A stretch of DNA of 64,000 nt from Desulfatitalea sp. BRH_c12 (GTDB lineage: Bacteria > Desulfobacterota > Desulfobacteria > Desulfobacterales > Desulfosarcinaceae). The DNA lies in assembly GCA_000961655.1 (NCBI GenBank), contig LADR01000024.1:233682-297681 (forward strand), written 5' to 3'. Positions 1 to 8,765 of this stretch are shown one piece after another. How positions within the stretch are numbered: the first letter of the stretch is position 1; every line of letters begins with the position of its first letter. The translations under genes and the position numbers were made by a program. A model generated the notes under the pieces. It was not told the DNA's origin. It worked only from the letters and a program-made list of their open reading frames with translations, and did no database searches.

Positions 1-1152
1 AACGACACGGTACTCTATGTGGCGGGCTTTCAGGGCGTCGGCCACCGATTGGCCGACACGGCCGCCGCCGAGTACCACGACCGGACCCTTGGAAGGGCCT
101 TCTTCGGCGGCAAACCCGACCGATAAGTCGAAACGCTCCAATTGTGCCGCGGTGCCGGCCAGCACAAGCACGGTGGACTCGCCGATCAGGGTAAGCGGCA
201 TCGGCATCAGGAACCGGCCCTGCTCCCATATGCCGACCACCGTCACCCCGGTGGCCTGGCGCAATTTGCTTTCAGCCAGAGTTTTGCCTTGCAGCCAGGT
301 GCGCATGGCCGGCGCTTCGGCGATCAGCAATTCATCGAAGCGTCCGATGACATTGGCTTTCATGCTTACGCCCAGCACACGGCGGGACAGCGCCTGGCCC
401 AACAACTTGGTGAACTGGAAGACATGTGTGCTTCCCGCTAATTGCAAGATATCGAGTGAATCATCGATATCGGCATTGGTGATGGTGGCAACGCGGGCGT
501 TTGCTTCCCTGATGGTGAAAATGATGTTGGTGCTGGCCATGTCGTCGTTCAAGACTACTACCAATGCGGCATAAGCGATGCGCAGACGATCGTAGGTCTG
601 GGGGTGATCGAGCTGGCCGACCACCACATTGTAGCCTAAATCGTGCAACTCCAGTGCGTTCTGAAGTTCGGGGATCACAATGACATAGTCGATGCCGTAG
701 TGGCCGAGGCGTTCGATCAGGTTGGCCGTGACCGCGTCAAAATGGGTAAAAATGACATGCCCGGACAGATTGTCCGCCACCGCTCGCGGGGCGCGTGCCT
801 TGTTTTGTTCTTCCAGCCAGGGCGCATAGAAGAATTGGATAAAGGTGAAGGGCAGCATGACCAGCAGAAAAACAATCCCGCTGAGCAATACCACTACCGA
901 AAAGAGTCGACCGGCATCGCTGGCGAAAGTAATGTCTCCGAAACCCAGGGTGGACATGGTTGTCAGCGTCCAGTAAAAACCGGTAATCCAGGAGTATTGC
1001 CGGCCTTCGTAAAGCATCAGCACATGAAAGAGAACGCTGAACAGAACAAAAAAGAAAACCAGCACCAGGCAAAATTTGATCAGCAGCCGTTGATTGCTTC
1101 TCCTCTGGCCACTCCTGAGCAGAAGGGTGAGCTGTGTGGCCATGCTCTTCAT
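1..1152 (-). CDS. Two-TM potassium channel with RCK (TrkA-N) domains, partial
   Basis: Ion channel of the inner membrane, probably a K+ channel gated by cytosolic RCK domains. Reading from the ATG at 1152, a first membrane helix (about residues 23-50) is followed by a pore loop with the selectivity filter TLGFGD, a second helix, then a TrkA-N Rossmann domain (VIFTHFDAVTANLIERLG region), a TrkA-C-like segment, and the start of a second Rossmann domain (VVVLGGGRVGQ) where the gene leaves the window. The filter has GFG rather than the commoner GYG. The start is supported by GGAG nine bases upstream. 384 codons are visible; the C-terminus is missing. Confidence 0.9.
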   Translation of the reverse strand, partial: MKSMATQLTLLLRSGQRRSNQRLLIKFCLVLVFFFVLFSVLFHVLMLYEGRQYSWITGFYWTLTTMSTLGFGDITFASDAGRLFSVVVLLSGIVFLLVMLPFTFIQFFYAPWLEEQNKARAPRAVADNLSGHVIFTHFDAVTANLIERLGHYGIDYVIVIPELQNALELHDLGYNVVVGQLDHPQTYDRLRIAYAALVVVLNDDMASTNIIFTIREANARVATITNADIDDSLDILQLAGSTHVFQFTKLLGQALSRRVLGVSMKANVIGRFDELLIAEAPAMRTWLQGKTLAESKLRQATGVTVVGIWEQGRFLMPMPLTLIGESTVLVLAGTAAQLERFDLSVGFAAEEGPSKGPVVVLGGGRVGQSVADALKARHIEYRVV

Positions 1153-1207
1153 GGATGTTCTCCGTAGGCTTTTAAGTCAACTTTCGGGGTGAACCAGGCG
1201 GTGTTTT

Positions 1208-1837
1208 TCACCGGCCGGTCCCATTCGGTCTCACGATCTCTTTTAATTCGAGTAGATGCCGGATGCGGTAATCGCAAGCCTCGGCTTGCAGGCGCGGATC
1301 GCGGCCGTGGTCGAGGAGGGCCGTGCGCGCACCAGCCGCACGGCCGGCTTGGCAATCGAAAACGAAATCGCCCACGACCAGAATTTCCGATGTTTGTAAA
1401 CCCATCTGGGCAGCTGCCCACAAGACCCCTTCGCCGCTGGGTTTAGGGGATAGTGGGTCGTCGCGCGTAATGATCAGGTCGAAATCGGCTGCATCGGCAT
1501 CATCGAAATTGGCCATGGCCCGCGCAACCGATGCGCGGCTGTTGCGCGTAATGATGCCCAATGGCATCTGTCTTTGTTTGAGCCATCGAACCACTTCCTG
1601 CGCGCCTGCATTGGGATGTGACCGGCTGGCGGCCAGAACTTCGATTTGGTCAAGGCGGTCCATGAGTGTGCGCCGGCGGTGCTCATCTTCAATGAACTGG
1701 ATGAACTCGAGCACTGGAAGATCTGGAGGGCATCCGAGTTGCTGGCGTATCCCTGGAAAATCCAGAGCTCCCGGCATGGTCAGCGTGCCATCGAAGTCGA
1801 ATAGAACCGCTCGGATCGTATGGGCGTTGGGTTGCAT
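1208..1837 (-). CDS. HAD-superfamily phosphatase
   Basis: Predicted cytosolic Mg-dependent phosphatase of the haloacid dehalogenase superfamily. Motif I is DFDGTLT (Asp14 and Asp16 as nucleophile and acid/base), motif II is the Thr of TRNS, motif III is the Lys of SPKP, and motif IV is GDFVFD. The helical cap between motifs I and II is small, as in phosphoglycolate-phosphatase-like members. The chosen ATG at 1837 has AGGTGG just upstream and places seven residues before the first strand. In-frame ATGs at 1867 and 1927 would add N-terminal sequence that looks non-conserved. The substrate cannot be told from sequence. It lies 55 bp upstream of the potassium channel gene on the same strand and may be co-transcribed. 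Confidence 0.82.
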   Translation of the reverse strand: MQPNAHTIRAVLFDFDGTLTMPGALDFPGIRQQLGCPPDLPVLEFIQFIEDEHRRRTLMDRLDQIEVLAASRSHPNAGAQEVVRWLKQRQMPLGIITRNSRASVARAMANFDDADAADFDLIITRDDPLSPKPSGEGVLWAAAQMGLQTSEILVVGDFVFDCQAGRAAGARTALLDHGRDPRLQAEACDYRIRHLLELKEIVRPNGTGR

Positions 1838-1990
1838 GGCCACCTGTCCGCTGGTATGCGCTGTCATTAAAAGCCCGTGAGACTCTTCATCAGAAAAAGG
1901 CTGATAAATGCTCCACTTATATGACATCGGACTTTGAAAAACAATCCATTATACCCCGTAGCAGTTGGTGTGCCGGAGCAGGGCATCATC

Positions 1991-2092
1991 CACTTGCAGG
2001 GCGAAGCGTGTGTTCGCCCGGTGCGTGCACGGTACTTGTCTTTCGCGCAAGGCGTGCGAAGTTGGCCGGACACATTGTTCGCCCTGCAGGTG
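1991..2092. repeat. Paired GGGCGAA hairpin repeat (family C, copy 1)
   Basis: About 100 bp bounded by inverted arms (CACTTGCAGGGCGAA on the left, TTCGCCCTGCAGGTG on the right). Each arm carries a REP-like GGGCGAA..TTCGCCC unit. Related pairs occur at 10304-10415 and 48961-49070. It lies in the gap between the HAD phosphatase and the universal stress protein gene. Confidence 0.6.
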
Positions 2093-2144
2093 AAACGGGC
2101 ATATTTTTCGGGCGGCGGTTCATTGCCAAATCCGCAAAAAAGTG

Positions 2145-2172
2145 TGGACAACCTTCGATGGGCTGCTATAGT
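2145..2172 (+). promoter_or_regulatory. Sigma-70-like promoter for uspA-type gene
   Basis: TGGACA at 2145-2150 and TATAGT at 2167-2172 are separated by 16 bp and lie about 90 bp upstream of the stress protein start. This is a reasonable vegetative promoter, called by eye from the consensus. Confidence 0.5.
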
Positions 2173-2262
2173 TTGAATGAGTCACTGCTCCCAACGAGAG
2201 TGAAGCGAATCACGCCTGCCAGGCCTTCGGACAGACGTTAACCTTTACTCAAAGGAGACGAT

Positions 2263-2733
2263 ATGGCCCAAAAAATTTTGATCGCCATGGACGATTCGGA
2301 AAATGCGCAACGGGCGGCGGAGTTCGTAGCCAGAAGCTTTTCGCCCGACAACCGGGTGACCCTGTTCAATGTCATTCCGGATACCGCCACGCTGTGCAAT
2401 ATGAACAGCCCCGAGTTGACGCCCCTGTTCAAAGAGCAGCAAGCCAGTTTCTGCGCCCTGGAAAGCAAAAAGCGCGAACTAGTGAATGCGGCTCTCAAGA
2501 GGGCCAAGGAATTGCTCGTGAAGAGCGGATTTTCCGCCGACCACGTGAAAATGAAAATCGAAGACAAAAAGCATGGTGTGGCCCGTGATATCCTGGTTGA
2601 AGCTGGCAAGGACTACGATCTGGTCGTCATAGGCCGCCGGGGGCTTTCGGGCATCAAAGAGTTTTTTCTCGGGAGCACTTCTCAGAAAATATTGAACGGT
2701 GCCAGGGATGTATCAGTACTCATCGTCAACTGA
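2263..2733 (+). CDS. Universal stress protein (UspA family)
   Basis: A single-domain universal stress protein of 156 residues, the usual length. The N-terminus KILIAMDDSENAQRA is the first strand and ATP/phosphate loop. The C-terminal glycine-rich motif GRRGLSGIKEFFLGSTSQKIL matches the ATP-binding G-2x-G-9x-G(S/T) signature. The product is cytosolic and typically dimeric; members are induced by starvation and redox stress. The start has a strong AAAGGAGA ribosome site. It is 14 bp upstream of the glycerophosphodiesterase gene, suggesting one transcript. Confidence 0.93.
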   Translation: MAQKILIAMDDSENAQRAAEFVARSFSPDNRVTLFNVIPDTATLCNMNSPELTPLFKEQQASFCALESKKRELVNAALKRAKELLVKSGFSADHVKMKIEDKKHGVARDILVEAGKDYDLVVIGRRGLSGIKEFFLGSTSQKILNGARDVSVLIVN

Positions 2734-2747
2734 CAGCGGCGCTTTCG

Positions 2748-3581
2748 ATGACCTTTCCTATATGGATCGAAAATAGTTACCTGCGCGTGATGGATACCGC
2801 TTGCGAGCGTTGGCCGCAGCCCATGCCATGCGCAGATGCGCTGGCCCAATGTCGGTTGGTCGCACACCGGGGCATATATGACAATGTCACTGTGCTGGAG
2901 AACACATTGCCGGCCTTCGAACAAGCCGCCGCAGCGGGTGTGTGGGGCATCGAACTGGATGTTCGCTGGAGCAGTGACCGGGTGCCGGTGGTGTTCCACG
3001 ATGGCGACCTGCGTCGCTTGCATGACAGTTCTTCGAGCGTCGAGCAACTCAGTGACCGGACGATTCGGCGGCGTTTTCCGGCGATTCCGCGTCTGGCTGA
3101 GGTGGTCGAACGTTTCGGCCGGCGCTTGCACCTGATGCTCGAAATCAAAGCCAACGCTTGGCCGGATGCAATAGCCCAAGTGCGCGGATTGCGCGAGGTG
3201 CTGACGGACATGGTACCCGCCGAACACTTTCATTTCCTGGCGCTTGACCCGCGTATCTTGGCCCGCATCAGCGGCTTTCCGCCGCGCAGTTTTCTGTCGA
3301 TCGCATACCATTGGCCCGACGCTGTGAGTCGTACCGTGATCGGCAAACAATGGGGCGGCTTGTGCGCCCATTACAGCCTGATGCGGCGTGCATTGATCGC
3401 CCGGCACAAGGCCCGCGGCCAGAAAGTGGGCACCGCCTATCCGGCCTCACGCAACTGCCTGTTCCGTGAGATCAATCGCGGCGTTGATTATATTTTTTCC
3501 AATAATGCCGGTGAATTGCAAGCAATACTCGATGAGGCGCGTGTTGCTGTTTACGACCGTGTCCGCGCCAAGGGCCTGTAG
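2748..3581 (+). CDS. Glycerophosphodiester phosphodiesterase family protein
   Basis: Predicted enzyme hydrolysing glycerophosphodiesters to glycerol 3-phosphate and an alcohol. It has the GDPD TIM-barrel signature: AHRG at the first strand, then ENTLPAFEQAAAAGVWGIELDV (metal-ligand Glu and Asp) and VFHDGDLRRLHD with the second catalytic His; LMLEIKAN gives the Glu/Lys of the third strand. At 277 residues it is the usual length. No signal peptide is evident, so it is probably cytosolic. The N-terminal ~35 residues before the barrel are not conserved, and the GTG/ATG codons near 2787 are alternative starts. Confidence 0.88.
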   Translation: MTFPIWIENSYLRVMDTACERWPQPMPCADALAQCRLVAHRGIYDNVTVLENTLPAFEQAAAAGVWGIELDVRWSSDRVPVVFHDGDLRRLHDSSSSVEQLSDRTIRRRFPAIPRLAEVVERFGRRLHLMLEIKANAWPDAIAQVRGLREVLTDMVPAEHFHFLALDPRILARISGFPPRSFLSIAYHWPDAVSRTVIGKQWGGLCAHYSLMRRALIARHKARGQKVGTAYPASRNCLFREINRGVDYIFSNNAGELQAILDEARVAVYDRVRAKGL

Positions 3582-3599
3582 CTATAAGATTACAGGAAT

Positions 3600-3668
3600 A
3601 TAGGTATGCAGTTCGCTCAAGCGACTGGGGACCCGTGTTAAAGTCTCTTGACCGAAGTGGCTGACCAG
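3600..3668. repeat. Truncated MITE-like remnant (A/B family ends)
   Basis: About 70 bp whose left end (GGTATGCAGTTCGCTCAAG) resembles the left terminus of the family A elements and whose right end (CTTGACCGAAGTGGCTGACCAG) matches the right terminus of family B. The interior is lost. It sits in the 145-bp gap before the DinB-like gene. Confidence 0.55.
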
Positions 3669-3726
3669 AAGAAGGAATTGGGCCGGCGCGCAATGCCGCA
3701 TCGAAGAGAGTAAAGGAGACGCAGTC

Positions 3727-4209
3727 ATGAAAACACAAGTCGCCGAATTGGTCGGCCGCCTGGCGGCCTTCAATAACGAACTGATTGCATTCGTCACAGA
3801 GATACCCGCTGAAAAGTGGCACCTGACGTGCGATAGCGAGGGCTGGACGGTCGGGGTGGTCGCCCGCCATATCGGTTCCGGTCACTATGCCACCGTGCAA
3901 TTATGTCAAATGATCGTGGCCGGCAAGCCATTGCCGGAGGTGACCATGGCCCAGATCATCCAGGCCGGCAACGACCATGCCCGCAAGCATGCCGATTGTT
4001 CGAAAAAAGAGGTGCTGACCATTCTGGAGGGCAAAGGGCGCGCGATGATCGACTTTGTGGCAGGGTTAGACGATGAAGACCTGAACCGCACCGGATACCT
4101 GGCCGAGTTCGGTGGCAACGTGAGTGTCCAGCAATTGTTAAAGCTCATCAATCTTAAATCCGCCGGAGAGCACTTGGCCAGCATGCGCCAAACCATCGAG
4201 ATGCAATGA
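3727..4209 (+). CDS. DinB/maleylpyruvate-isomerase-like metal-binding protein
   Basis: A 160-residue four-helix-bundle protein resembling the DinB_2 superfamily. The expected metal-binding histidines can be placed at WTVGVVARHIGSGH (first His in helix 2) and GEHLASM (last His near the C-terminus). Family members include thiol-dependent isomerases and transferases, but the reaction here is unknown. The ribosome site is AAAGGAGA. The gene ends 11 bp before the acetoacetate-CoA ligase gene, so the two are probably co-transcribed. Confidence 0.7.
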   Translation: MKTQVAELVGRLAAFNNELIAFVTEIPAEKWHLTCDSEGWTVGVVARHIGSGHYATVQLCQMIVAGKPLPEVTMAQIIQAGNDHARKHADCSKKEVLTILEGKGRAMIDFVAGLDDEDLNRTGYLAEFGGNVSVQQLLKLINLKSAGEHLASMRQTIEMQ

Positions 4210-4220
4210 AAGGATAAACC

Positions 4221-6176
4221 ATGGGGAAACTTTTGTGGACGCCCGCCGTTGAGCGAACTTCGACATCGAACATGGCCGCCTTTATGAAGACCGTCGCGCG
4301 GCGTGGCCAGGTTTCCATGACCGGCTATAGCGATCTCTACCAGTGGTCCGTGGACAACATCCCGTCGTTCTGGGAGACTTTCCTGGTTTTTTCCAAAATT
4401 CGCCTGCGCACCTCCTACCGGCACGTCGTCGATGACATCGGTAAAATGCCGGGGGCGCGCTGGTTCGAGGGGGCGACCCTGAATTTCGCCGAAAACCTGC
4501 TGCCTTACCGGGACGACAAGGTTGCGATTGTTTCGCGTTGCGAACACCGCGCGCCGGTGCGTATGACCTATGCGCAACTCTATGACCGGGTGCATGCCGT
4601 GGCCATTGCCCTGAAGCAACATGGCATTCAACCCGGTGACCGGGTGGCCGGGTTCATGCCCAACATTGCCGAAACCGTTATCGCCATGCTGGCCGCCACC
4701 GCCTTGGGCGCCACGTGGTCGTCCTGCTCTCCCGATTTTGGTATTCGCGGTGTGCTGGACCGCTTCGGCCAGACCGCGCCACGCGTCCTGTTCACCGCCG
4801 ATGGGTATACCTTCAAAGGCAGCCGCTTCGACTCGCTGGAGCGCATTCGGACCATGCTCAAAACGTTGCCCTCGGTGGAAAAAGTGGTGGTCGTCCCCTT
4901 CATCGATGCCGCCCCGGATATCAGCGGCATCCCTTGCGCCGTGCTGCTGGATGATTTCGCTGCGCCGGTGCCGTCCGGGGACATTCCCTTTGTGCCGGTG
5001 CCTTTCGAACACCCCTTGTATATCATGTACTCCTCCGGAACCACGGGTTTGCCCAAGTGCATGGTTCAGAGCGTGGGCGGGGTTTTGATCAATCAACTCA
5101 AAGAGATGATCTTGCACACCGACATGAAGCGGGACGATACGATTTTTTACTATACCTCATGCGGCTGGATGATGTGGAATTGGCTGGTCAGCGCCTTGGG
5201 AACCGGAGCAACTGTCGTGTTGTACGACGGCAATCCTGTCCACCCCGACCATGAAGCCCTGTGGCGTATGGCTGAGGAAGAAAAAGTCACCGTTTTCGGC
5301 ACCAGCGCGGGGTATATTTCCGCCCTGCAGAATCTGGGCGCCGATATCGGCAAGCGCTACCCGTTGCCGGCGCTGCGTACCATTCTCTCCACCGGCTCGC
5401 CGCTCACCGATGAGAACTTTGAATATGTTTACAGCCATATCAAACAAGATGTGCAACTGGCCTCCATATCGGGCGGCTCCGACCTGAACGGCTGCTTCGC
5501 CTTGGGCAATCCTCTTGATCCGGTATACTCCGGAGAATTGCAGGGGCGCGGACTGGGCATGCGCGTGTGTGCGTTCAATGAAGAAGGCCAACCCGTCATC
5601 AACGAAAAGGGCGAGCTGGTCTGTACGGCGCCGTTCCCCTCCATGCCGATTTACTTCTGGGACGATCCCAAGGGTAGCAAATACCATATGGCCTACTTCG
5701 ACAAGTATCCGAATGTATGGCGCCATGGGGATTTCATTTTGATCAACGAGCGCGGCGGCGTCACGATTTATGGCCGTTCGGACGCCACCTTGAACCCCGG
5801 CGGGGTGCGTATCGGCACAGCCGAAATCTACCGCCAGGTGGAGCAGATCGAAGAAGTCGAAGACAGCATCGTTATCGGCCAGGAGTGGAAGAACGATGTG
5901 CGGGTGATCTTGTTTGTAAAACTTAAGAGCGGCCAGACAATGACCGATGCCCTCAAGAGTAAAATCAAGACAGCCATCCGCACCAATGCTTCTCCCCGGC
6001 ATGTGCCGGCAAAAATTATTGCCGTGCCCGGCATTCCCTACACGCTGAACATGAAAAAAGTGGAAATGGCAGTTCGCAAGGTCATTGCCGGCCAACCGGT
6101 CAGCAACCGCGATGCCCTGATGAATCCGGAATTGCTTGATTACTATGCCGGGATTGAAGAGTTGCAGAGGGACTAG
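4221..6176 (+). CDS. aacS: Acetoacetate-CoA ligase
   Basis: Adenylate-forming enzyme that activates acetoacetate to acetoacetyl-CoA with ATP. The 651-residue length and the N-terminal region (FWETFLVFSKIR, then ARWFEGATLNFAENLL) are typical of acetoacetyl-CoA synthetases rather than acetyl-CoA synthetases. The AMP-binding P-loop is YSSGTTGLPK, the A5 motif region reads GGSDLNGCFALGNP, and the A7/A8 region is WRHGDF..GRSDATLNPGGVRIGT. The C-terminal lysine segment (YTLNMKKVEMAVRKV) is present. It feeds acetoacetate into CoA chemistry and fits with the 3-hydroxybutyryl-CoA dehydrogenase, phasin and SDR elsewhere in the window. Start: AAAGGATAAACC before ATG. Confidence 0.95.
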   Translation: MGKLLWTPAVERTSTSNMAAFMKTVARRGQVSMTGYSDLYQWSVDNIPSFWETFLVFSKIRLRTSYRHVVDDIGKMPGARWFEGATLNFAENLLPYRDDKVAIVSRCEHRAPVRMTYAQLYDRVHAVAIALKQHGIQPGDRVAGFMPNIAETVIAMLAATALGATWSSCSPDFGIRGVLDRFGQTAPRVLFTADGYTFKGSRFDSLERIRTMLKTLPSVEKVVVVPFIDAAPDISGIPCAVLLDDFAAPVPSGDIPFVPVPFEHPLYIMYSSGTTGLPKCMVQSVGGVLINQLKEMILHTDMKRDDTIFYYTSCGWMMWNWLVSALGTGATVVLYDGNPVHPDHEALWRMAEEEKVTVFGTSAGYISALQNLGADIGKRYPLPALRTILSTGSPLTDENFEYVYSHIKQDVQLASISGGSDLNGCFALGNPLDPVYSGELQGRGLGMRVCAFNEEGQPVINEKGELVCTAPFPSMPIYFWDDPKGSKYHMAYFDKYPNVWRHGDFILINERGGVTIYGRSDATLNPGGVRIGTAEIYRQVEQIEEVEDSIVIGQEWKNDVRVILFVKLKSGQTMTDALKSKIKTAIRTNASPRHVPAKIIAVPGIPYTLNMKKVEMAVRKVIAGQPVSNRDALMNPELLDYYAGIEELQRD

Positions 6177-6273
6177 GGCGTTCATTGTTGCTTCGTCGAT
6201 GCGTTGATGTTGCGCGGTTCGTCGAAGCACGGGTAAGGCAGTGGCGTCAGGTTTTAGCGTTTTTCAGAGAACC

Positions 6274-6395
6274 CGAATTTTCGGGATTGGCACGGAGGAG
6301 GTGAGCCGGGTGGCGCGGACCGCCCACCCGGCTCACCGGGGTTTTCCTACGTCACCCCACAACCGTGTCTCACTTGACCGAAGTGGATACCCCAG
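6274..6395. repeat. Truncated family B MITE-like element with 14-bp hairpin
   Basis: The right terminus (CACTTGACCGAAGTGGATACCCCAG) and the internal block match the elements at 24186-24586 and 53383-53619; the left terminus is missing. A perfect 14-bp stem with a 10-base loop lies at 6300-6337 (GGTGAGCCGGGTGG and its complement). It falls between two convergent genes and may act as a bidirectional transcription stop, although no T-run follows. Confidence 0.6.
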
Positions 6396-6396
6396 A

Positions 6397-6894
6397 TTAA
6401 CGAATTACCGAATCCCCAACAGAGTCCGCCAGTTGGGCCGACGTGCGGCGCAAATTCATACTGACCAGTGTGGCGATTTTTTTGAGAATGGCTGCGCCCA
6501 CCTTTGGGTTTTCGCGCATGATGGCATCGAAGCCTTTCTTGGTCAGTGACACGATGCAGGCATCATCGCGGGCAGACACCGTGGCTGAGCGCGTATACTC
6601 GTCAATAACCGCCATTTCGCCGATGGACCTGTTTTTAGTGATGGTGGCGATGCGGACCGGTTTGTTGGGCGCGCGAACTTCTTTGTAAACATCCAGCGTG
6701 CCCGAGATCACAAAACACACCGAATCGCCCGGTTCCCCTTCCTTGAAGAGCGTTTCCCCCTCGGCAATCTCGAAATAGTTCATATGCTTGGCAACCACAG
6801 CGAGTTCGTTGCTATCGAGCATGGCAAAAAAAGGCAAATCCATAATGAGATCGATGAGCCGGGACCGGGTCATGGCAATTTTGTCATTTTCCAT
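6397..6894 (-). CDS. Cyclic-nucleotide-binding-domain protein without effector domain
   Basis: A 165-residue protein consisting of one CNMP domain: ETLFKEGEPGDSVCFVISGTLDVYK is the beta-roll entry, and GEMAVIDEYTRSATVSA is the phosphate-binding cassette, containing the Arg that contacts the cyclic phosphate. No helix-turn-helix follows, so it is not a Crp-type transcription factor. It probably acts as a partner protein or sensor. The ATG at 6894 is preferred because the upstream in-frame extension to 7038 reads like non-coding sequence. It converges with aacS. Confidence 0.8.
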   Translation of the reverse strand: MENDKIAMTRSRLIDLIMDLPFFAMLDSNELAVVAKHMNYFEIAEGETLFKEGEPGDSVCFVISGTLDVYKEVRAPNKPVRIATITKNRSIGEMAVIDEYTRSATVSARDDACIVSLTKKGFDAIMRENPKVGAAILKKIATLVSMNLRRTSAQLADSVGDSVIR

Positions 6895-7138
6895 AAAGAT
6901 GAAAAGCCTCTTTGTATGAACTGCCCGAAGGGCTACCGCCCAAGCCCAGGCAGATACCCTGAATGTATCGGCAATGCCGCTTGAAACCTTGAATACAACC
7001 GATCTTTTTTTCTTGATAAAGTGGGCCTCAATGCCCATAATTCGCTCTTGTATTGCACTGATACATTATTCGAAAGTCGCTCCACCTCTTCCCGTGCGAA
7101 TACCGAAAGTCGACATTCAAATTAATGGAGGATAGCTT

Positions 7139-7627
7139 GTGAAAGAAAGAACCGTCAAGGAAACAAGTTTGACCGTATCTCACTTGGTCATGCCCACCGA
7201 CACCAATCCGGCCGGTAACGTGCATGGTGGTGTGATCATGAAACATATCGACAATTCAGCCGGCATTGTGGCCCATCGGCATGCACGCGCCAATGTGGTA
7301 ACAGCTTCCATCGATCGTTTGGATTTTCATTATCCTGCCTTTGTTGGCGAATTGTTGACCTTCAAAGCCAGTCTGAATTATGTCGGTCGGTCCTCAATGG
7401 AGATCGGCGTGCGCGTCGAGGCTGAAAACTTGCTCAGCGGCGACGTACGCCATATCGCCTCGGCCTATCTGACCTTCGTAAGTCTCGATGAAAACCATAA
7501 ACCCAGGGCCGTGCCGCCGGTGGTTTTCGAATCGGGTGACGAATGCCGGCGCAATCAGGAGGCCATGGAGCGGATCAAGATGCGTCGACTGGAAAAACAG
7601 AAGGAGAAAATGCCTGCCGACTGTTGA
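7139..7627 (+). CDS. Acyl-CoA thioesterase, hotdog fold (YciA/BACH type)
   Basis: Predicted hydrolase of acyl-CoA thioesters. The 162-residue sequence has the hotdog signature: TNPAGNVHGGVIMKHIDNSAGIVAHRHA (the catalytic Asp lies in the central helix), then strand DFHYPAFVGELLTFKASLNYVGRSSMEIGVRVEAEN. The start is GTG, supported by TGGAGGAT just upstream. The C-terminal EKQKEK tail is polar and probably flexible. Chain-length specificity cannot be predicted. Confidence 0.9.
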   Translation: MKERTVKETSLTVSHLVMPTDTNPAGNVHGGVIMKHIDNSAGIVAHRHARANVVTASIDRLDFHYPAFVGELLTFKASLNYVGRSSMEIGVRVEAENLLSGDVRHIASAYLTFVSLDENHKPRAVPPVVFESGDECRRNQEAMERIKMRRLEKQKEKMPADC

Positions 7628-7797
7628 TCCATCCTTTTTACTTTCAGCTTTCCATTTCTTCAACGGCAGACGATATATGGATCACTGGCGCCAAAGGCAT
7701 AACCATACTATAGAACACATCGCTGTGCCCTCGGTGCGCTCCGAAGGTGAAACCAGTATCAAAAATGGTAAGCGCGTCAGATAAGGTTACGTAGAAT

Positions 7798-8412
7798 ATG
7801 TTCAAAATAGACCTCCATGTTCATACCGAACTCGGCGGGGATTCGTTAATTCGCCCCCCAGACGTGGTTGCCCAGGCCCGCAGGAAGGGGTTGGATGCGG
7901 TCTGCATCACCGAGCATCACGCGTACGAGCTGAGCCAGCCGTTCGAACGCATTGCCCTCCAGGAAAAATTCCCGATATTTCGGGCTTTGGAATATCGCGC
8001 GGCCGAAGGTCATCTATTGATATATGGCGTGCATGCGGGCAAAAGCGATTTCCTGCCGGGACTGCCCATGCAAACGGTCGTGGCGTGGGTCAACAATCGG
8101 GGTGGGGTCGCCGTGCCCGCCCATCCTTATCAGAATGGGTTGATTGGCTGTGCCCTGGGCGACCGCGTCTTGGCCTTGAATGGTCTTGTGGCGCTGGAAA
8201 CACTTAATGGCAGTGTACGAGACGAAGACAACCAGCTTGCTCACGCGGCGGCCAGCCGCCTGGGAATCAAAGGTATCGGCGGATCGGATGCCCACGGCAT
8301 CCAAGCCCTGGGAAGCGCCTACACCTGTTTCGACGAAGCGATCGCCAGCGAAGCCGGTCTGGTAGCCGCATTGCGCAGCGGCGCCTATTTCCCCCAACGC
8401 TGTCAGCGGTGA
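7798..8412 (+). CDS. PHP-domain metal-dependent phosphoesterase
   Basis: A 204-residue PHP protein. Metal ligands can be assigned at DLHVHTE (motif 1), ITEHHA (motif 2), PAHPYQ (motif 3) and GGSDAHG (motif 4). Family members are phosphoesterases related to histidinol phosphatase and the PHP domain of polymerases. This one is short, without insertions, like archaeal and deltaproteobacterial stand-alone PHP proteins. The substrate is unknown. No ribosome site stronger than GTTACG is seen before the ATG. Confidence 0.82.
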   Translation: MFKIDLHVHTELGGDSLIRPPDVVAQARRKGLDAVCITEHHAYELSQPFERIALQEKFPIFRALEYRAAEGHLLIYGVHAGKSDFLPGLPMQTVVAWVNNRGGVAVPAHPYQNGLIGCALGDRVLALNGLVALETLNGSVRDEDNQLAHAAASRLGIKGIGGSDAHGIQALGSAYTCFDEAIASEAGLVAALRSGAYFPQRCQR

Positions 8413-8561
8413 CAATCCTCTTTGCCATTCTTACTATTCCCTTGTTCAAGAAATATCTTTAGTAGCTCACCGTTTCGGGTGAAAACCGTGCTGAACGCTA
8501 AGCGTACCCGGCGTTGATGGGATATTTGTCTGAATTTAACATTTAGTTGATTTGTTTTATA

Positions 8562-8591
8562 TTGACACATTCGCGCGTACCGCTGCATTAT
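8562..8591 (+). promoter_or_regulatory. Possible sigma-70-like promoter for the HpaB-fold gene
   Basis: TTGACA at 8562-8567 and CATTAT at 8586-8591 with an 18-bp spacer, within the 353-bp gap between the PHP gene and the HpaB-fold gene. The -10 box is a weak match. Nothing else was recognised in that gap. Confidence 0.35.
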
Positions 8592-8765
8592 ATGACAATT
8601 GATCCTGGTTCATTAAGTGAAGTTTTCCTGCGGCGTTTCACGGGTTAGGCAAAGCCCTTCGTTGCCGGCATCACCCACAACAACAAGGACCTCTTTCAAA
8701 GAAGGCGACCCCTTGTTCATTTCTTTCCACTCACCATTTTTTCAGACCTCCAGGGAGGAATCATT

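Noticed and set aside
3906..5117. 403-codon open frame antisense to the acetoacetate-CoA ligase gene
   Set aside because: High-GC shadow frame rich in Gly, His and Arg; no ribosome site or domain, and the sense frame is clearly the gene.
6397..7038. Crp/Fnr-type transcription factor
   Set aside because: The protein has a cyclic-nucleotide domain but ends without a helix-turn-helix, and the N-terminal extension of the longer frame is not protein-like.
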